This document shows, piece by piece, positions 8,273 through 16,118 of a stretch of 64,000 nt of DNA. Source of the DNA: Bog-105 sp965277855 (lineage in GTDB: Bacteria; Acidobacteriota; Terriglobia; Bryobacterales; Bryobacteraceae). A model generated the notes under the pieces. The model saw nothing but the letters and a program-made list of their open reading frames with translations, was not told the origin of the DNA and did no database searches. Position 1 is the first letter of the stretch; every line of letters begins with the position of its first letter. A program made the position numbers and the translations under genes. The stretch covers positions 5,146,001 through 5,210,000 of the forward strand of contig OZ255847.1 in assembly GCA_965277855.1 (NCBI GenBank), written 5' to 3'.

Positions 8273-10750
8273 TCATTCCGCTCGTAACGCTTCTACGGGT
8301 TCGATGCCCGCTGCCCTTCTGGCGGGCACTAATGCGGCTAACAAACCGATAGCTGCCAGCAAAGCCGCACTGGCCGCATACGACCAGGCATCGGTCGGCT
8401 TCACCTCGAACAGAAAGCTTCTGATCGCACGTCCCGTGCCGAGTGCCAGCAGCGTTCCTACAACCAGCCCGGCAGCAATCAACACCGATCCCTGCCGCAG
8501 CACCATTCCCAAAATCGATCCGCCTGTGGCCCCCAGCGCCAGCCGCACGCCGATCTCCTGCCGCCGTTGACTTACCAGCTGCGAAAGGACACCGTAGAGA
8601 CCCACCATGACCATCACGACCGCCACCCCCGCGAACCCGCCGATCAGGTAGAAGCTCAGTCGTTCATTGAAATTGGCGGCGTCGACGGTTTTCTGCATAG
8701 TCTGCAGATTGTCGATCGCAAAGCCCGGCGCAGCGCGCTGGAATACCCTGCGAATCGCGGCCGCCGGGTTGTTATTCGCCTTCGCCTGGACGACGAAGTT
8801 GGTAGCCGCATTCACCAGCAGCGGATAAAACAGCGACCGTTCCGGAATCTGGCGGTACGAGAGCACCAGTTCCGGCTTAGGCGGCTCTGCGATCGATTTC
8901 TGCACGGCGTCACGCATCACGCCGACCACGGTGTACGGCTTCACCATGCCTGTATCTTTTCCGCCTAGTTCAATGCGCTGCCCGAGCGGATCTTTGCCCT
9001 TCAAGAATTCCCGCGCAAACGCCTCGTTGATCAAGGCCCCAAACGGCCTGGTCTCTATGTCGTCATCCGAGATGCCGCGCCCGCGTTCGAGCGGCATCGC
9101 CATGGCCTGCAGGTAGCCTCCGCTCATCACGCGGATAGCAGTGTGCTGCGCCCTTCTCTCTTCGTCGGTCCTGGACGCCTGCCCGTTCAGCGTGAAGCTC
9201 GTGTTGAAATTTACATCATCAAAAGGAATCGAGGAGGCGAGCGCTACCTGTTCTATGCCTGGAATCGCGCGCAGCTTCTGGAGCAGCGGCTCATAGACTT
9301 CTCTCCCCATCGCACGCGGGCCGCCGGCGGAAGCTCCGCCCAGGTAACCGCCCGAAGTAGGCGGCGTCGCCTGAAAGGTGATTACCGAGTTCGTGCGAAA
9401 TCCGAGCGCTTTATGCTCGAGATTGTAGAGCGTGTGAAACAGCAGCGAACAGCCGACCAGCAAAACCGTCGCAATCGCCACTTCGCTCACTACCAGCCAA
9501 CCCGCCATCCGCGTGCTGCCCGCTTTCTGGCTGACTCCACGTCCCGCGCCGCGCAAAGCCGTTTGCGGCTCAATCCGCATGGCAAATAGCGCCGGAATCA
9601 CTGAAGAGAGAACGGTGGCGAACAATGCGAAGGCAACCAGCACCGCCATGACGTCCCAGCGCAGTTGAATCTCGTTCGCGCGCGGAATCAGGTCTTCCGG
9701 CAGCAGCTTGAGCAACTGCAGAATCCCCAGCGCCAACTGCAATCCCACCAGCGCCCCGGCCAGGCTCAACAGTCCGCTCTCGACCATCAGGCCGCCCAGC
9801 AGTTTGGTTTTCGAAGCTCCGAGCGCCACTCGGACTGCGAATTCCTGCTGCCGGGCGAGACAGCGGCTTAACTGCAGATTCGCCACATTCGCGCAGGCAA
9901 TCAGCAAGACCAAACCCAGGGCCGCCGCCAAGGCCCCGAACACAGATCCCACCGACCCGGTGATCCTTTCGCGATAAGGCTTGAGTGTGAAATGCACTCC
10001 CGACGCGCCTTGTGATTGCTGTTTTCGAATGTCGGCGGCGATGGTCGTGAGTTCCGCCTTCGCTTGCCCAAGCGTCGCGCTCGGACGCAATCGTCCGATC
10101 GCATCGTATAAAGTAAACCCGCGTCCCCGAATTTCGGGCGTCAAGCGCGAGGGCAGCAAGATTCCTTTCAACGCTTGCGCTCCGGCCTCTTCCGGAAAGG
10201 TAAATCGCGCCGGCATCACGCCGATTACCGTCTGCGGCACGTCGCCCACGCGCACCTGTTTACCGACGATCCGCGGATCTGCTCCAAAATCCTGTCGCCA
10301 CAATCGCTCGCTCAACAAGACCACCGGCGCGGCTCCTTCGGCGCAGTCTTTTTCCGAAAAGCCGCGGCCCATCATGGGTTGTGCTCCGAGTAGCGTCAGC
10401 AGGTTGCAGGTGAGCTTCGCGCCTGACAATGTTTTCCCACCCTGCTTGCCCTGGAGAATGGCGATATCGGTGACGTAACCGGCTACATCACTCAGCGTTT
10501 TAGATTCGTGCCGGACGTCCTGCAGGTTCGGCCAGGATGTCGACTCCATGTCGCCGGCCTTTCGCCCCTGTCCCATGGCCACCAGCCGGTCCGCCTGCGG
10601 ATACGGCAGCGGCCGGATCAACACGTTGTCGATCGCCGTGAACATCGCCGTATTCGCGCCAATCCCCAAAGCGAGCGTCGCCACCGCCGCGATCGCGAAT
10701 CCCGGCGCTTTCCCCATCTGCCGCAGTGCAAATCGAATGTCTTGCATCAT
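8273..10750 (-). CDS. ADOP-type (MacB/FtsX-like) ABC transporter permease
   Basis: This permease of about 825 residues has the duplicated architecture of acidobacterial orphan permeases: N-terminal MQDIRFALRQM leader, TM helix (GFAIAAVATLALGIGANTAMF), a periplasmic MacB-like domain, an FtsX block (ALGLVLLIACANVANLQLSR), another TM helix and periplasmic domain, and a C-terminal FtsX block ending PVEALRAE. MacB-like permeases work mechanically with an ATPase, but no ATPase gene is adjacent, as is usual for the orphan class. I chose the ATG at 10750 rather than the GTG at 10762 because the family typically begins M(M)QD(I/L)R. No intact PadR regulator precedes it; upstream is a 400-base repeat-rich gap. 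Confidence 0.92.
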   Translation of the reverse strand: MMQDIRFALRQMGKAPGFAIAAVATLALGIGANTAMFTAIDNVLIRPLPYPQADRLVAMGQGRKAGDMESTSWPNLQDVRHESKTLSDVAGYVTDIAILQGKQGGKTLSGAKLTCNLLTLLGAQPMMGRGFSEKDCAEGAAPVVLLSERLWRQDFGADPRIVGKQVRVGDVPQTVIGVMPARFTFPEEAGAQALKGILLPSRLTPEIRGRGFTLYDAIGRLRPSATLGQAKAELTTIAADIRKQQSQGASGVHFTLKPYRERITGSVGSVFGALAAALGLVLLIACANVANLQLSRCLARQQEFAVRVALGASKTKLLGGLMVESGLLSLAGALVGLQLALGILQLLKLLPEDLIPRANEIQLRWDVMAVLVAFALFATVLSSVIPALFAMRIEPQTALRGAGRGVSQKAGSTRMAGWLVVSEVAIATVLLVGCSLLFHTLYNLEHKALGFRTNSVITFQATPPTSGGYLGGASAGGPRAMGREVYEPLLQKLRAIPGIEQVALASSIPFDDVNFNTSFTLNGQASRTDEERRAQHTAIRVMSGGYLQAMAMPLERGRGISDDDIETRPFGALINEAFAREFLKGKDPLGQRIELGGKDTGMVKPYTVVGVMRDAVQKSIAEPPKPELVLSYRQIPERSLFYPLLVNAATNFVVQAKANNNPAAAIRRVFQRAAPGFAIDNLQTMQKTVDAANFNERLSFYLIGGFAGVAVVMVMVGLYGVLSQLVSQRRQEIGVRLALGATGGSILGMVLRQGSVLIAAGLVVGTLLALGTGRAIRSFLFEVKPTDAWSYAASAALLAAIGLLAALVPARRAAGIEPVEALRAE

Positions 10751-10861
10751 AGGACAGTCCACCGCCTCTTCTGCATCGTAACCTTAAGCGAATGGCCTTG
10801 ACGTAAGAGTTCGCCAGTATGGAAGAGCCATCCTGCGAGGTCGCCGCAGCCCAAGGAGCCG

Positions 10862-10877
10862 ATGTCACTTAGTTTTG
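10862..10877 (+). repeat. Direct repeat, copy 1
   Basis: ATGTCACTTAGTTTTG recurs 116 bases downstream at 10978-10993 with a single A-to-G change. Both copies lie in the gene-free gap upstream of the ADOP permease. Confidence 0.5.
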
Positions 10878-10977
10878 ATACTGGCCCAGTCAACGTAGGG
10901 AAAGATACCGCGGCTCGCGGTGGCTTGAGCCGAAGAAATGCCGCCACTAATAGCGGCACAGCAGGCCAAGAGGCCTA

Positions 10978-10993
10978 ATGTCGCTTAGTTTTG
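10978..10993 (+). repeat. Direct repeat, copy 2
   Basis: ATGTCGCTTAGTTTTG is the second copy of the repeat at 10862-10877 (15 of 16 bases identical). A GGCC palindrome lies directly before it. Confidence 0.5.
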
Positions 10994-11086
10994 TGGGGTG
11001 TGGAAGAAAAGATGGCGGGCTATCCGAGAAACCCAGAGCTGTCTTGGATCTTCTCGGTCACCCCGGGGCAGAACACCACTAAGGTG

Positions 11087-11104
11087 ACAGGCGAAAACGC
11101 CTGT
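11087..11104. repeat. Short perfect hairpin (REP-like)
   Basis: ACAGGCG (11087-11093) and CGCCTGT (11098-11104) are exact reverse complements around an AAAA loop. No T-run follows on either strand, so a REP-like element is more likely than a terminator. It lies beyond the 3' end of the zinc-ribbon gene. Confidence 0.4.
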
Positions 11105-11172
11105 TCCACAAGAGGCACGCGCACCCGCCTGGAGCGAGTACCCGCTTCGTGTGTCCTTACTGCCTAGATCAG

Positions 11173-11406
11173 TTATTCCTGGGCCGCCAGTTGTTGATCG
11201 CTGTCGAGCCAGGCACTGATTTTGAGCCGTCGGCACACCCAGCACAAATTCTCGTCTGCTGCCTGCGGAAATGCGGACGCTGAACAAGCTGCCCCGCAGA
11301 CGGCACACGGCTTGGTGACAGCCGGGCGCTCGCCTTCTACCGACTTCTGCGCCAGAGCTAGAATCTCAGGCGCAATCATGGGTTCGGAGAGCGTTTTCTT
11401 TTTCAT
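11173..11406 (-). CDS. Small zinc-ribbon-like protein, unknown function
   Basis: The predicted protein has 77 residues beginning MKKKTLSEPMIAPEILALAQ. Its C-terminal half has two cysteine pairs, CAVCGAAC and CWVCRRLKISAW, separated by about 17 residues, the spacing of a small treble-clef or zinc-ribbon fold. It is cytoplasmic and basic at the N-terminus; a nucleic-acid or protein-interaction role is possible but not shown. The frame stays open upstream to 11517, but that extension would overlap the promoter side of the divergent fabD, so I prefer the ATG at 11406; a GTG at 11418 is an alternative. The function is not recognised. Confidence 0.6.
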   Translation of the reverse strand: MKKKTLSEPMIAPEILALAQKSVEGERPAVTKPCAVCGAACSASAFPQAADENLCWVCRRLKISAWLDSDQQLAAQE

Positions 11407-11525
11407 TTCTGTTTTCACTATAAACCAGTTTCCTGGTCGTTCCTGCCCCGTAGGCTTACTATGAGGGATGTTTCGTAACGGCAAAGAGTTTGCCTGATGG
11501 AATAGAACTATTTTCAATCCGCATC

Positions 11526-12458
11526 ATGACCGACATCGCTTTCCTCTTTCCGGGCCAGGGCTCACAATACTCCGGCATGGGAAAACTTCTCGCCGATCAA
11601 TATCCGGTAGCGCGCCGCACCTTTGAAGAAGCCGACGAGGCGCTCGGCTTCTCGCTCTCCCAACTGTGCTTCTCCGGCTCGGAAGACGAGCTCAAGCAGA
11701 CGGCGAATATGCAGCCCGCTCTGTTAGCGGTTTCGATTGCCGGCTTACGCGTACTGTCCGAACACCAATTTGCGCCTGCATCGTGCGCGGGTCACAGTCT
11801 GGGGGAATACTCGGCGCTGGTAGCGGCCGGCGCGCTCGACTTTGCCGATGCTCTCCGTCTGGTTCGAAAGCGGGGCCAGTATATGCAGGAAGCTGTTCCG
11901 GCGGGCGTAGGCGCGATGAGCGCTCTGCTCAAGCTACCGGACGGGCAATTGAGCGGCATCCTCGCGGAGGCGGCCTCGGGCGAGGTAGTCGAAGCGGCGA
12001 ACTTCAACTCGCCTGAACAAATTGTCATTTCCGGTCAAACGGCGGCAGTGGAGCGGGCTGAAGTTCTTGCCAAAGCCGCAGGCGCCAAACGCAGTGTTCG
12101 TCTCCCGGTCAGCGCACCGTTCCATTGCTCCCTGATGCGTCCTGCACAAATGCGCTTGGCACCCGATCTGGCTGCGACTGCGTTTCGCGATCCCCACTTG
12201 CCTGTGGTCAATAACTGGCAGGCGCGCCCGGTCGTCGACGCCGCGCACGCCCGGCAAGGCCTCTTCGAGCAAATCCCGAATCCGGTTCGTTGGACTGAGA
12301 CAATTCTGGAATTGACCCACTCCGGATGTAAGCGCTTCGTTGAGGTCGGGGCCGGTACTGTCCTGTTTGGACTACTCCGCAAAATCAGTCCCGACGCCCG
12401 CGGCGCGACATTCGGCGAACCCGCCGATATGGGATTGATCGAGACCCTGCTCGCTTGA
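11526..12458 (+). CDS. fabD: Malonyl CoA-acyl carrier protein transacylase
   Basis: This 310-residue enzyme transfers malonyl from CoA to acyl carrier protein, the first committed step feeding fatty-acid elongation. It shows the N-terminal FLFPGQGSQYSGMG oxyanion/substrate motif, the nucleophile elbow GHSLGEYSA with Ser91, and the catalytic His200 in SAPFHCSLM. Length and order fit FabD rather than a polyketide AT domain. The frame is open from 11490, but the ATG at 11526 gives the canonical start MTDIAFLFPGQGSQ. The usual fab cluster partners (fabH, fabG, acpP) are not next to it; the gene stands between a divergent zinc-ribbon gene and a beta-barrel gene. Confidence 0.95.
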   Translation: MTDIAFLFPGQGSQYSGMGKLLADQYPVARRTFEEADEALGFSLSQLCFSGSEDELKQTANMQPALLAVSIAGLRVLSEHQFAPASCAGHSLGEYSALVAAGALDFADALRLVRKRGQYMQEAVPAGVGAMSALLKLPDGQLSGILAEAASGEVVEAANFNSPEQIVISGQTAAVERAEVLAKAAGAKRSVRLPVSAPFHCSLMRPAQMRLAPDLAATAFRDPHLPVVNNWQARPVVDAAHARQGLFEQIPNPVRWTETILELTHSGCKRFVEVGAGTVLFGLLRKISPDARGATFGEPADMGLIETLLA

Positions 12459-12576
12459 CACTCGGAATGGGCTTGGCGAGACTGAATGAGGCCGCTGCGG
12501 ACCAGCGACCCAAGGTGAATGTTATGAATCTGTTAGCTCGAAAATTTTGCTCCGTCCTGGTAGCCGGAGGTTCTGT

Positions 12577-13893
12577 TTGAGGAAGTTTGCCGTCGTGTTT
12601 CTTGCCTGTGCCTGCCTTACCGTTTCGGCGCAGGAAGACAACGCCAACAATGCCCCGCCGCCGACGCCCATTGCCGACAGCTCACAACCGAATATGTTGA
12701 CCAGCTTTGCCGGGGCGTTTCTCCAGGGAGATTTCATCAACTACTACGCTTTCGTGAACGGCGTTTATGACACGACGCAACAGACGCTGCAGAGTAACAA
12801 CGTGGGCAGTGGCGGTTTCGGCATTGGCGGCGGCGTGACCGGGTCGAAACAGTTTTCAGACGCGATTTTGTCGCTGAACTATCGCGGAGACTATCGTAAC
12901 TACTCGGGCGGCTTCGGCGGCAGTGGCACCGATCAATACCTGAGCCTGGTGTATTCCAAGCGCTTGAGCCGGCGCTTTACGCTGCTCTTCAACGAAGCCG
13001 CCGGCATTCTTTACTACAGCAGCGCCTACTTCCCAAACCTTCCCTCGGGCGGCGGCACGGTCGGCAATAATCCGTTCAGTCCTTCCACCCGCTTTCTTTC
13101 TAGCAGCGTGTATCTCTCGTACCGGCAGACCCAGCGCCTCACCTATACGCTCGGGGGAAGCTTCTTTCTGAGTCGCTATAGTTACGCCGGTTCCTTCGGC
13201 TCCACGGGCGGCATCCTTTCCGCTTCCGCCTCTTACGCGCTGACGGCGCGCACGAGCATCGGAGGCACCTATTCGCACGATAATTTCTACTACCAGCACG
13301 GGGCCGGAAACACTGCTCTCGACGGGGGCTATTTCAATGCTTCGCACATCTTCGCCGGCAGCTGGAATGTCCATGCTTCGGCCGGGATCACTTACGCAAA
13401 CACGTCTGGATTCATTACTTTGCCCGTCAGCCTAATTCTCGCCGGGCAGCCTACTGACGTAGGCTACATTACCGGTCCGTACCACACGACTACGACGGTT
13501 CCGACGTTCGATGGCGGCGTGACGCGGCGGTTCCGAACGTTCAGCGTGACCGCCAGCGCCGGACGTGGCGTGAATCCCGGCAACGGTTCTTATCTCACCT
13601 CATCGCACACCTACGTCGGTGGCTCAGCCGCCAAGCCGTTCCACAACGCTTTATTGAGCGGCAATGCTTCCTATTCGCGGGTGAGCAGCATCGCGAACCA
13701 GGTGTCTCAATCCTATTCGCAGAACATTCTAAACATTACGTATTCGCGCATTTTGATCCCGCACCTCTCGACCTTTGCGACGTATTCGTATATCAGATAC
13801 GGCTCGTTACTCGGTTTGAACGCCAGCACGGATAATCGCTTCATCTTCGGATTGTCATTCAGCAGCAAGAACATTCCGCTGGCGGTTTACTAG
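12577..13893 (+). CDS. Outer-membrane beta-barrel protein
   Basis: This 438-residue exported protein starts at TTG 12577, with GGAGG at 12566-12570 six bases upstream and a clean signal peptide (RKFAVVFLACACLTVSAQ). An upstream in-frame TTG at 12547 would spoil both. The mature part is almost entirely alternating Gly/Ser/aromatic beta strands (for example LSLVYSKRLSRRFTLLFNE, RLTYTLGGSFFLSRYSY), with a last strand ending in aromatic Tyr, as in large outer-membrane barrels. No TonB box or plug is seen. A degenerate copy of its last 130 or so coding bases lies 0.9 kb downstream at 14765-14898, suggesting a lost paralogue. Confidence 0.8.
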   Translation: MRKFAVVFLACACLTVSAQEDNANNAPPPTPIADSSQPNMLTSFAGAFLQGDFINYYAFVNGVYDTTQQTLQSNNVGSGGFGIGGGVTGSKQFSDAILSLNYRGDYRNYSGGFGGSGTDQYLSLVYSKRLSRRFTLLFNEAAGILYYSSAYFPNLPSGGGTVGNNPFSPSTRFLSSSVYLSYRQTQRLTYTLGGSFFLSRYSYAGSFGSTGGILSASASYALTARTSIGGTYSHDNFYYQHGAGNTALDGGYFNASHIFAGSWNVHASAGITYANTSGFITLPVSLILAGQPTDVGYITGPYHTTTTVPTFDGGVTRRFRTFSVTASAGRGVNPGNGSYLTSSHTYVGGSAAKPFHNALLSGNASYSRVSSIANQVSQSYSQNILNITYSRILIPHLSTFATYSYIRYGSLLGLNASTDNRFIFGLSFSSKNIPLAVY

Positions 13894-13909
13894 CCCGCCC
13901 GATCGTGGC

Positions 13910-13926
13910 GCGGACACTTTGTCCGC
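13910..13926. repeat. Short perfect hairpin after the beta-barrel gene
   Basis: GCGGACA (13910-13916) and TGTCCGC (13920-13926) are exact reverse complements around CTT, 17 bases after the barrel gene's stop. It could aid termination, but it lacks a T-run; a REP-like element is equally possible. Confidence 0.4.
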
Positions 13927-13952
13927 AGTGATGCTTGAGCGATCTGCGAGCC

Positions 13953-14220
13953 GGTGGCCAGATTCGCTACGAATGGACTGACGGCAAGGCAACGGGTTCT
14001 ACCTGACGGGTGAATACGTGGCGCTCGATCCGTTCCCGCCGCATCGTTCACGTGGAGCGCATGCACCTCCCCGACCGCGCACCGGAGAACCACGTGGAAA
14101 CGACCTTTGAGCCGGACGGCAACGGGCACGCTGATGACGTTGCGAATGACGTTGCCCGATGCCAAGACGCGCGACGTGATGCTCGCCACCGGAATGGAGC
14201 ACGGCATGGAAGCCAGCTAC
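13953..14220 (+). pseudogene. Frameshifted SRPBCC/AHSA1-domain gene remnant
   Basis: Reading across three frames recovers the C-terminal half of an SRPBCC (AHSA1-like) protein: GGQIRYEWTDGK, then a shift, GNGFYLTGEYVALDPF, a second shift, RRIVHVERMHLPDRAPENH and VETTFEPDGNG, a third shift, then TLMTLRMTLPDAKTRDVML and ATGMEHGMEASY. These match the family's usual 'VHTERF..P...VET.F....G.T..TLRM.YPS...RD..LATGM..GM..SY' pattern. The shifts lie near 13988, 14036 and 14127. The N-terminal half is missing, and the last helix is cut where the convergent DUF1569 gene ends. No single frame can make the protein. SRPBCC and DUF1569 genes are often neighbours, so this is probably an old partner. Confidence 0.75.
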
Positions 14221-14224
14221 GTGT

Positions 14225-14677
14225 TTACACCCCGAACTGCTGGAAGTGATGATCCAGATGCTTGTAGGCCAGCGTCGCCCATTCCTGCGGAGTCAACCTC
14301 CCGAAGAAAGTGTGCGGATGGTTGGTGCATTTCCCTGGGCCGCCCGCAGTGAAAAGATCCATGCATACCTTCAGGCGCTGTTGCTCGATCGCGAAGTCGC
14401 GCTGCTCGTTCACGATCAGGCTTTTGTCCGATGACATGTTACGACGAACCGGCGCGTCAGTACCCACAACGCTTCGCTTTGCCACCGGGCCGAAGATGTA
14501 TCCCATCCAACTTCGTGATGGAGACGTTCTTCCCGATGCTAGATCCATCCATTCGGAGCAGTGCGCCAACATTTGCGCTGCGTTCATCTTGCCCCATTGG
14601 CGTTCGCTCTCCGGGATTAAGCGAGTCAGGCGGCCATTTAATTCATCCAAGGCCGCCTGTTCAAATAGATTTTTCAT
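14225..14677 (-). CDS. DUF1569 (DinB-superfamily-like) protein
   Basis: This 150-residue protein matches the DUF1569 pattern: N-terminal KNLFEQAALDELNGRLTRL, the MNAAQMLAHCSEWMDLA helix (His as putative metal ligand), the HPHTFFGRLTPQEWATLAYK segment and the C-terminal HLDHHFQQFGV with further histidines. The DinB-type four-helix bundle normally places three histidines for a metal, and they are visible here. The biochemical role is unknown. I chose the ATG at 14677 because GGAG lies nine bases upstream; alternative starts up to 14701 only add seven or eight residues. It converges on the SRPBCC pseudogene, which ends four bases away. Confidence 0.85.
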   Translation of the reverse strand: MKNLFEQAALDELNGRLTRLIPESERQWGKMNAAQMLAHCSEWMDLASGRTSPSRSWMGYIFGPVAKRSVVGTDAPVRRNMSSDKSLIVNEQRDFAIEQQRLKVCMDLFTAGGPGKCTNHPHTFFGRLTPQEWATLAYKHLDHHFQQFGV

Positions 14678-14764
14678 GATTGACATCTCCTTCGTTCGCA
14701 CGTTGCTTTAGTTCTTTCGACTGATCCTGGGTAAGTCGAACAAACCGGTCTGGAATCGACAGCT

Positions 14765-14898
14765 GGCAACGCTTCGTATTCGCGGGTCAGCAGCATCGCA
14801 AGTACGAGTCGCTGCTCGGTTTAAACGCCAGCACGGATAATCGCTTCATCTTTGGATTGTCATTCAGCAGCAAGAGCATTCCTCTGGCGGTTTACTAG
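14765..14898 (+). pseudogene. 3'-end fragment of a lost beta-barrel gene paralogue
   Basis: Bases 14806-14898 align without gaps to 13801-13893, the last 93 bases of the barrel gene, with eight differences that I counted by eye. Bases 14765-14801 align to 13660-13697 with three mismatches and one gap. About 100 bases in between are missing. The fragment still reads NASTDNRFIFGLSFSSK and then SIPLAVY before the same TAG. Most differences in the long block are synonymous (for example TTG/TTA, TTC/TTT, CCG/CCT). It is therefore more likely the stump of an old paralogue than a fresh duplication. Confidence 0.85.
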
Positions 14899-14922
14899 GG
14901 GCTCAGAAACAAGTGGAAAAAT

Positions 14923-14940
14923 GGCAGGCTAAAGCCTACC
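14923..14940. repeat. REP-like imperfect palindrome
   Basis: GG-C-AGGCT-AA-AGCCT-A-CC forms a hairpin with one mismatch (14923-14940) and is followed by CTACGGG. This resembles short dispersed palindromes common between genes in acidobacteria. No other exact copy was noticed in this window. Confidence 0.35.
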
Positions 14941-15012
14941 CTACGGGAGGCGCACTGGTTGACGGATAATCCTAGATTTTATTTGTTTCCAGTTGCGCGA
15001 GAATAGTGTTTA

Positions 15013-15231
15013 GTGCCTGAAACAACTAAACCATTCCATCTGATGACCCCGGCTGAGCGGACGGCGGCGCGTATTGCGCAGAATCGCGCAATTGATGACA
15101 GGATCAAGGAGACGAAGCCCGAAATAAAGGCCAAAAAGCCACCTGCCAGCTCGACCGCCGATTTTGTGCGTGTGACGCCGGAAGAGCGTGCGGCGAACCG
15201 GGGACACCTGATTCGCAAGGTTCAATCGTAA
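15013..15231 (+). CDS. Small basic protein of unknown function
   Basis: The predicted protein has 72 residues and starts at GTG 15013. It is highly charged and Ala/Lys/Arg-rich, with two related motifs, MTPAERTAARIAQNR near the start and TPEERAANRGHLIRK near the end, joined by a Lys/Pro linker. This could be a small cytoplasmic DNA- or ribosome-associated protein, but no family is recognised. It stands alone upstream of the cytochrome c gene (41 bases). The opposite strand is also open here, so coding strand and reality are only moderately supported. Confidence 0.5.
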   Translation: MPETTKPFHLMTPAERTAARIAQNRAIDDRIKETKPEIKAKKPPASSTADFVRVTPEERAANRGHLIRKVQS

Positions 15232-15271
15232 AACGGCAGTCGCAAACAACGTTATAAGCTGTGAGCTAGCC

Positions 15272-16108
15272 ATGTATCTGCTTGCCCGTGCTGCAAAACT
15301 ATGTGCGCTTTCTGTAGTGCTGCTATGGGGAACTGCTGGCTATGCGCAGCAAACTACTTCGAAGCCTGCGTTGCAGACGCCGAGCGCGGTTCGTCAAGGA
15401 GGGAAAGCCACCGCACCCGCATTCGCGCCGGCATTAGTCGAGAGCGGGCAATCGCTTTTTTTGCAGAATTGCGCATTCTGTCATGGCCGGGACGCGGGCG
15501 GCGGTGAGACAGGGCCGGACCTGACGAGTTCGAAGTTGGTGGCAGACGATGTGAATGGCGACAAAATCGGTGCGGTAGTGCGGAATGGGCGGCCAGATAA
15601 GGGCATGCCGCGCTTCGCGTTCTCCGATCAGGAGATTGCTTCGCTGGTGGCCTTCGTTCACACGCGGAAAACACTGGCTGAATCGCAAGTGGGCGGCCGG
15701 CGCGGGGTCGATGTGGAAGATCTGCAAACCGGAAACGCAGAGGCGGGCAAACGATATTTCAACGGAGCGGGTGGGTGCGCTTCATGCCACTCTCCGGCAA
15801 AAGATCTGGCGGGCATAGCAACGCGTTTCCAAGGACTGAAGCTTGAAGAGAGAATGCTTTACCCGCATGGTTCGATCCCGGACGCTACGGTGACACTGCC
15901 GGATGGCAAGAGCTTTTCGGGCAAGCTCGTATATCACGACGAATTTACAGCGGGGTTAAAAACGGACACGGGCTGGTATCAATCCTGGCCGGTGAGCCAG
16001 ATCAAATTGCAAATCAGAGCGCCCGCTGAAGCACATGCCGATTTGCTTGCTAAATACACAGACGATGACATTCACAATCTGATGGCGTATCTGCAGACGT
16101 TGCGGTAG
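15272..16108 (+). CDS. Dihaem c-type cytochrome (partner of PQQ dehydrogenase)
   Basis: This 278-residue periplasmic protein has a signal peptide (LCALSVVLLWGTAGYAQ) and two haem-attachment motifs, CAFCH (67-71) and CASCH (169-173). The first lies in a typical cytochrome c domain (GPDL and GMPRFAFSDQEIASLVAF provide the Met-ligand region). After the second haem site comes a small beta-rich insert (VTLPDGKSFSGKLVYHDEF), and the chain ends YTDDDIHNLMAYLQTLR. It should take electrons from the PQQ dehydrogenase encoded 10 bases downstream. The same two-gene module recurs at 57199-59612, where the cytochrome shares this layout and ending. Confidence 0.92.
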   Translation: MYLLARAAKLCALSVVLLWGTAGYAQQTTSKPALQTPSAVRQGGKATAPAFAPALVESGQSLFLQNCAFCHGRDAGGGETGPDLTSSKLVADDVNGDKIGAVVRNGRPDKGMPRFAFSDQEIASLVAFVHTRKTLAESQVGGRRGVDVEDLQTGNAEAGKRYFNGAGGCASCHSPAKDLAGIATRFQGLKLEERMLYPHGSIPDATVTLPDGKSFSGKLVYHDEFTAGLKTDTGWYQSWPVSQIKLQIRAPAEAHADLLAKYTDDDIHNLMAYLQTLR

Positions 16109-16118
16109 GGAGATAAAT

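Larger units (their letters stand above)
10763..11172. other. Intergenic stretch rich in palindromes, no gene seen
   Basis: This gap of about 410 bases between the ADOP permease and the zinc-ribbon gene holds several short palindromes: TGCCGC/GCGGCA at 10939-10958, AGGCC/GGCCT at 10963-10976 and ACAGGCG-AAAA-CGCCTGT at 11087-11104. It also holds a 16-base direct repeat with one mismatch (10862-10877 and 10978-10993). Reading frames across it have no recognisable product. It may be a cluster of REP-like elements or the residue of a decayed gene. Confidence 0.5.

Noticed and set aside
10763..11172. Possible insertion-sequence remnant
   Set aside because: The short direct and inverted repeats invited this, but there is no transposase fragment and there are no paired terminal repeats with target duplication.
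10985..11308. 107-codon minus-strand frame upstream of the ADOP permease
   Set aside because: It runs through palindromes and overlaps the zinc-ribbon gene. Its translation is Arg/Gly/Ser-rich and resembles no family.
13660..14898. The DUF1569 region as a transposon flanked by barrel-gene direct repeats
   Set aside because: The repeats are the ends of a gene and its decayed paralogue with mostly synonymous differences. No mobility gene lies between them.
15010..15273. Minus-strand frames opposite the small basic protein
   Set aside because: They lack a sensible start or family and overlap the cytochrome c promoter region. The plus-strand frame has repeated charged motifs, so it was preferred, though only at moderate confidence.
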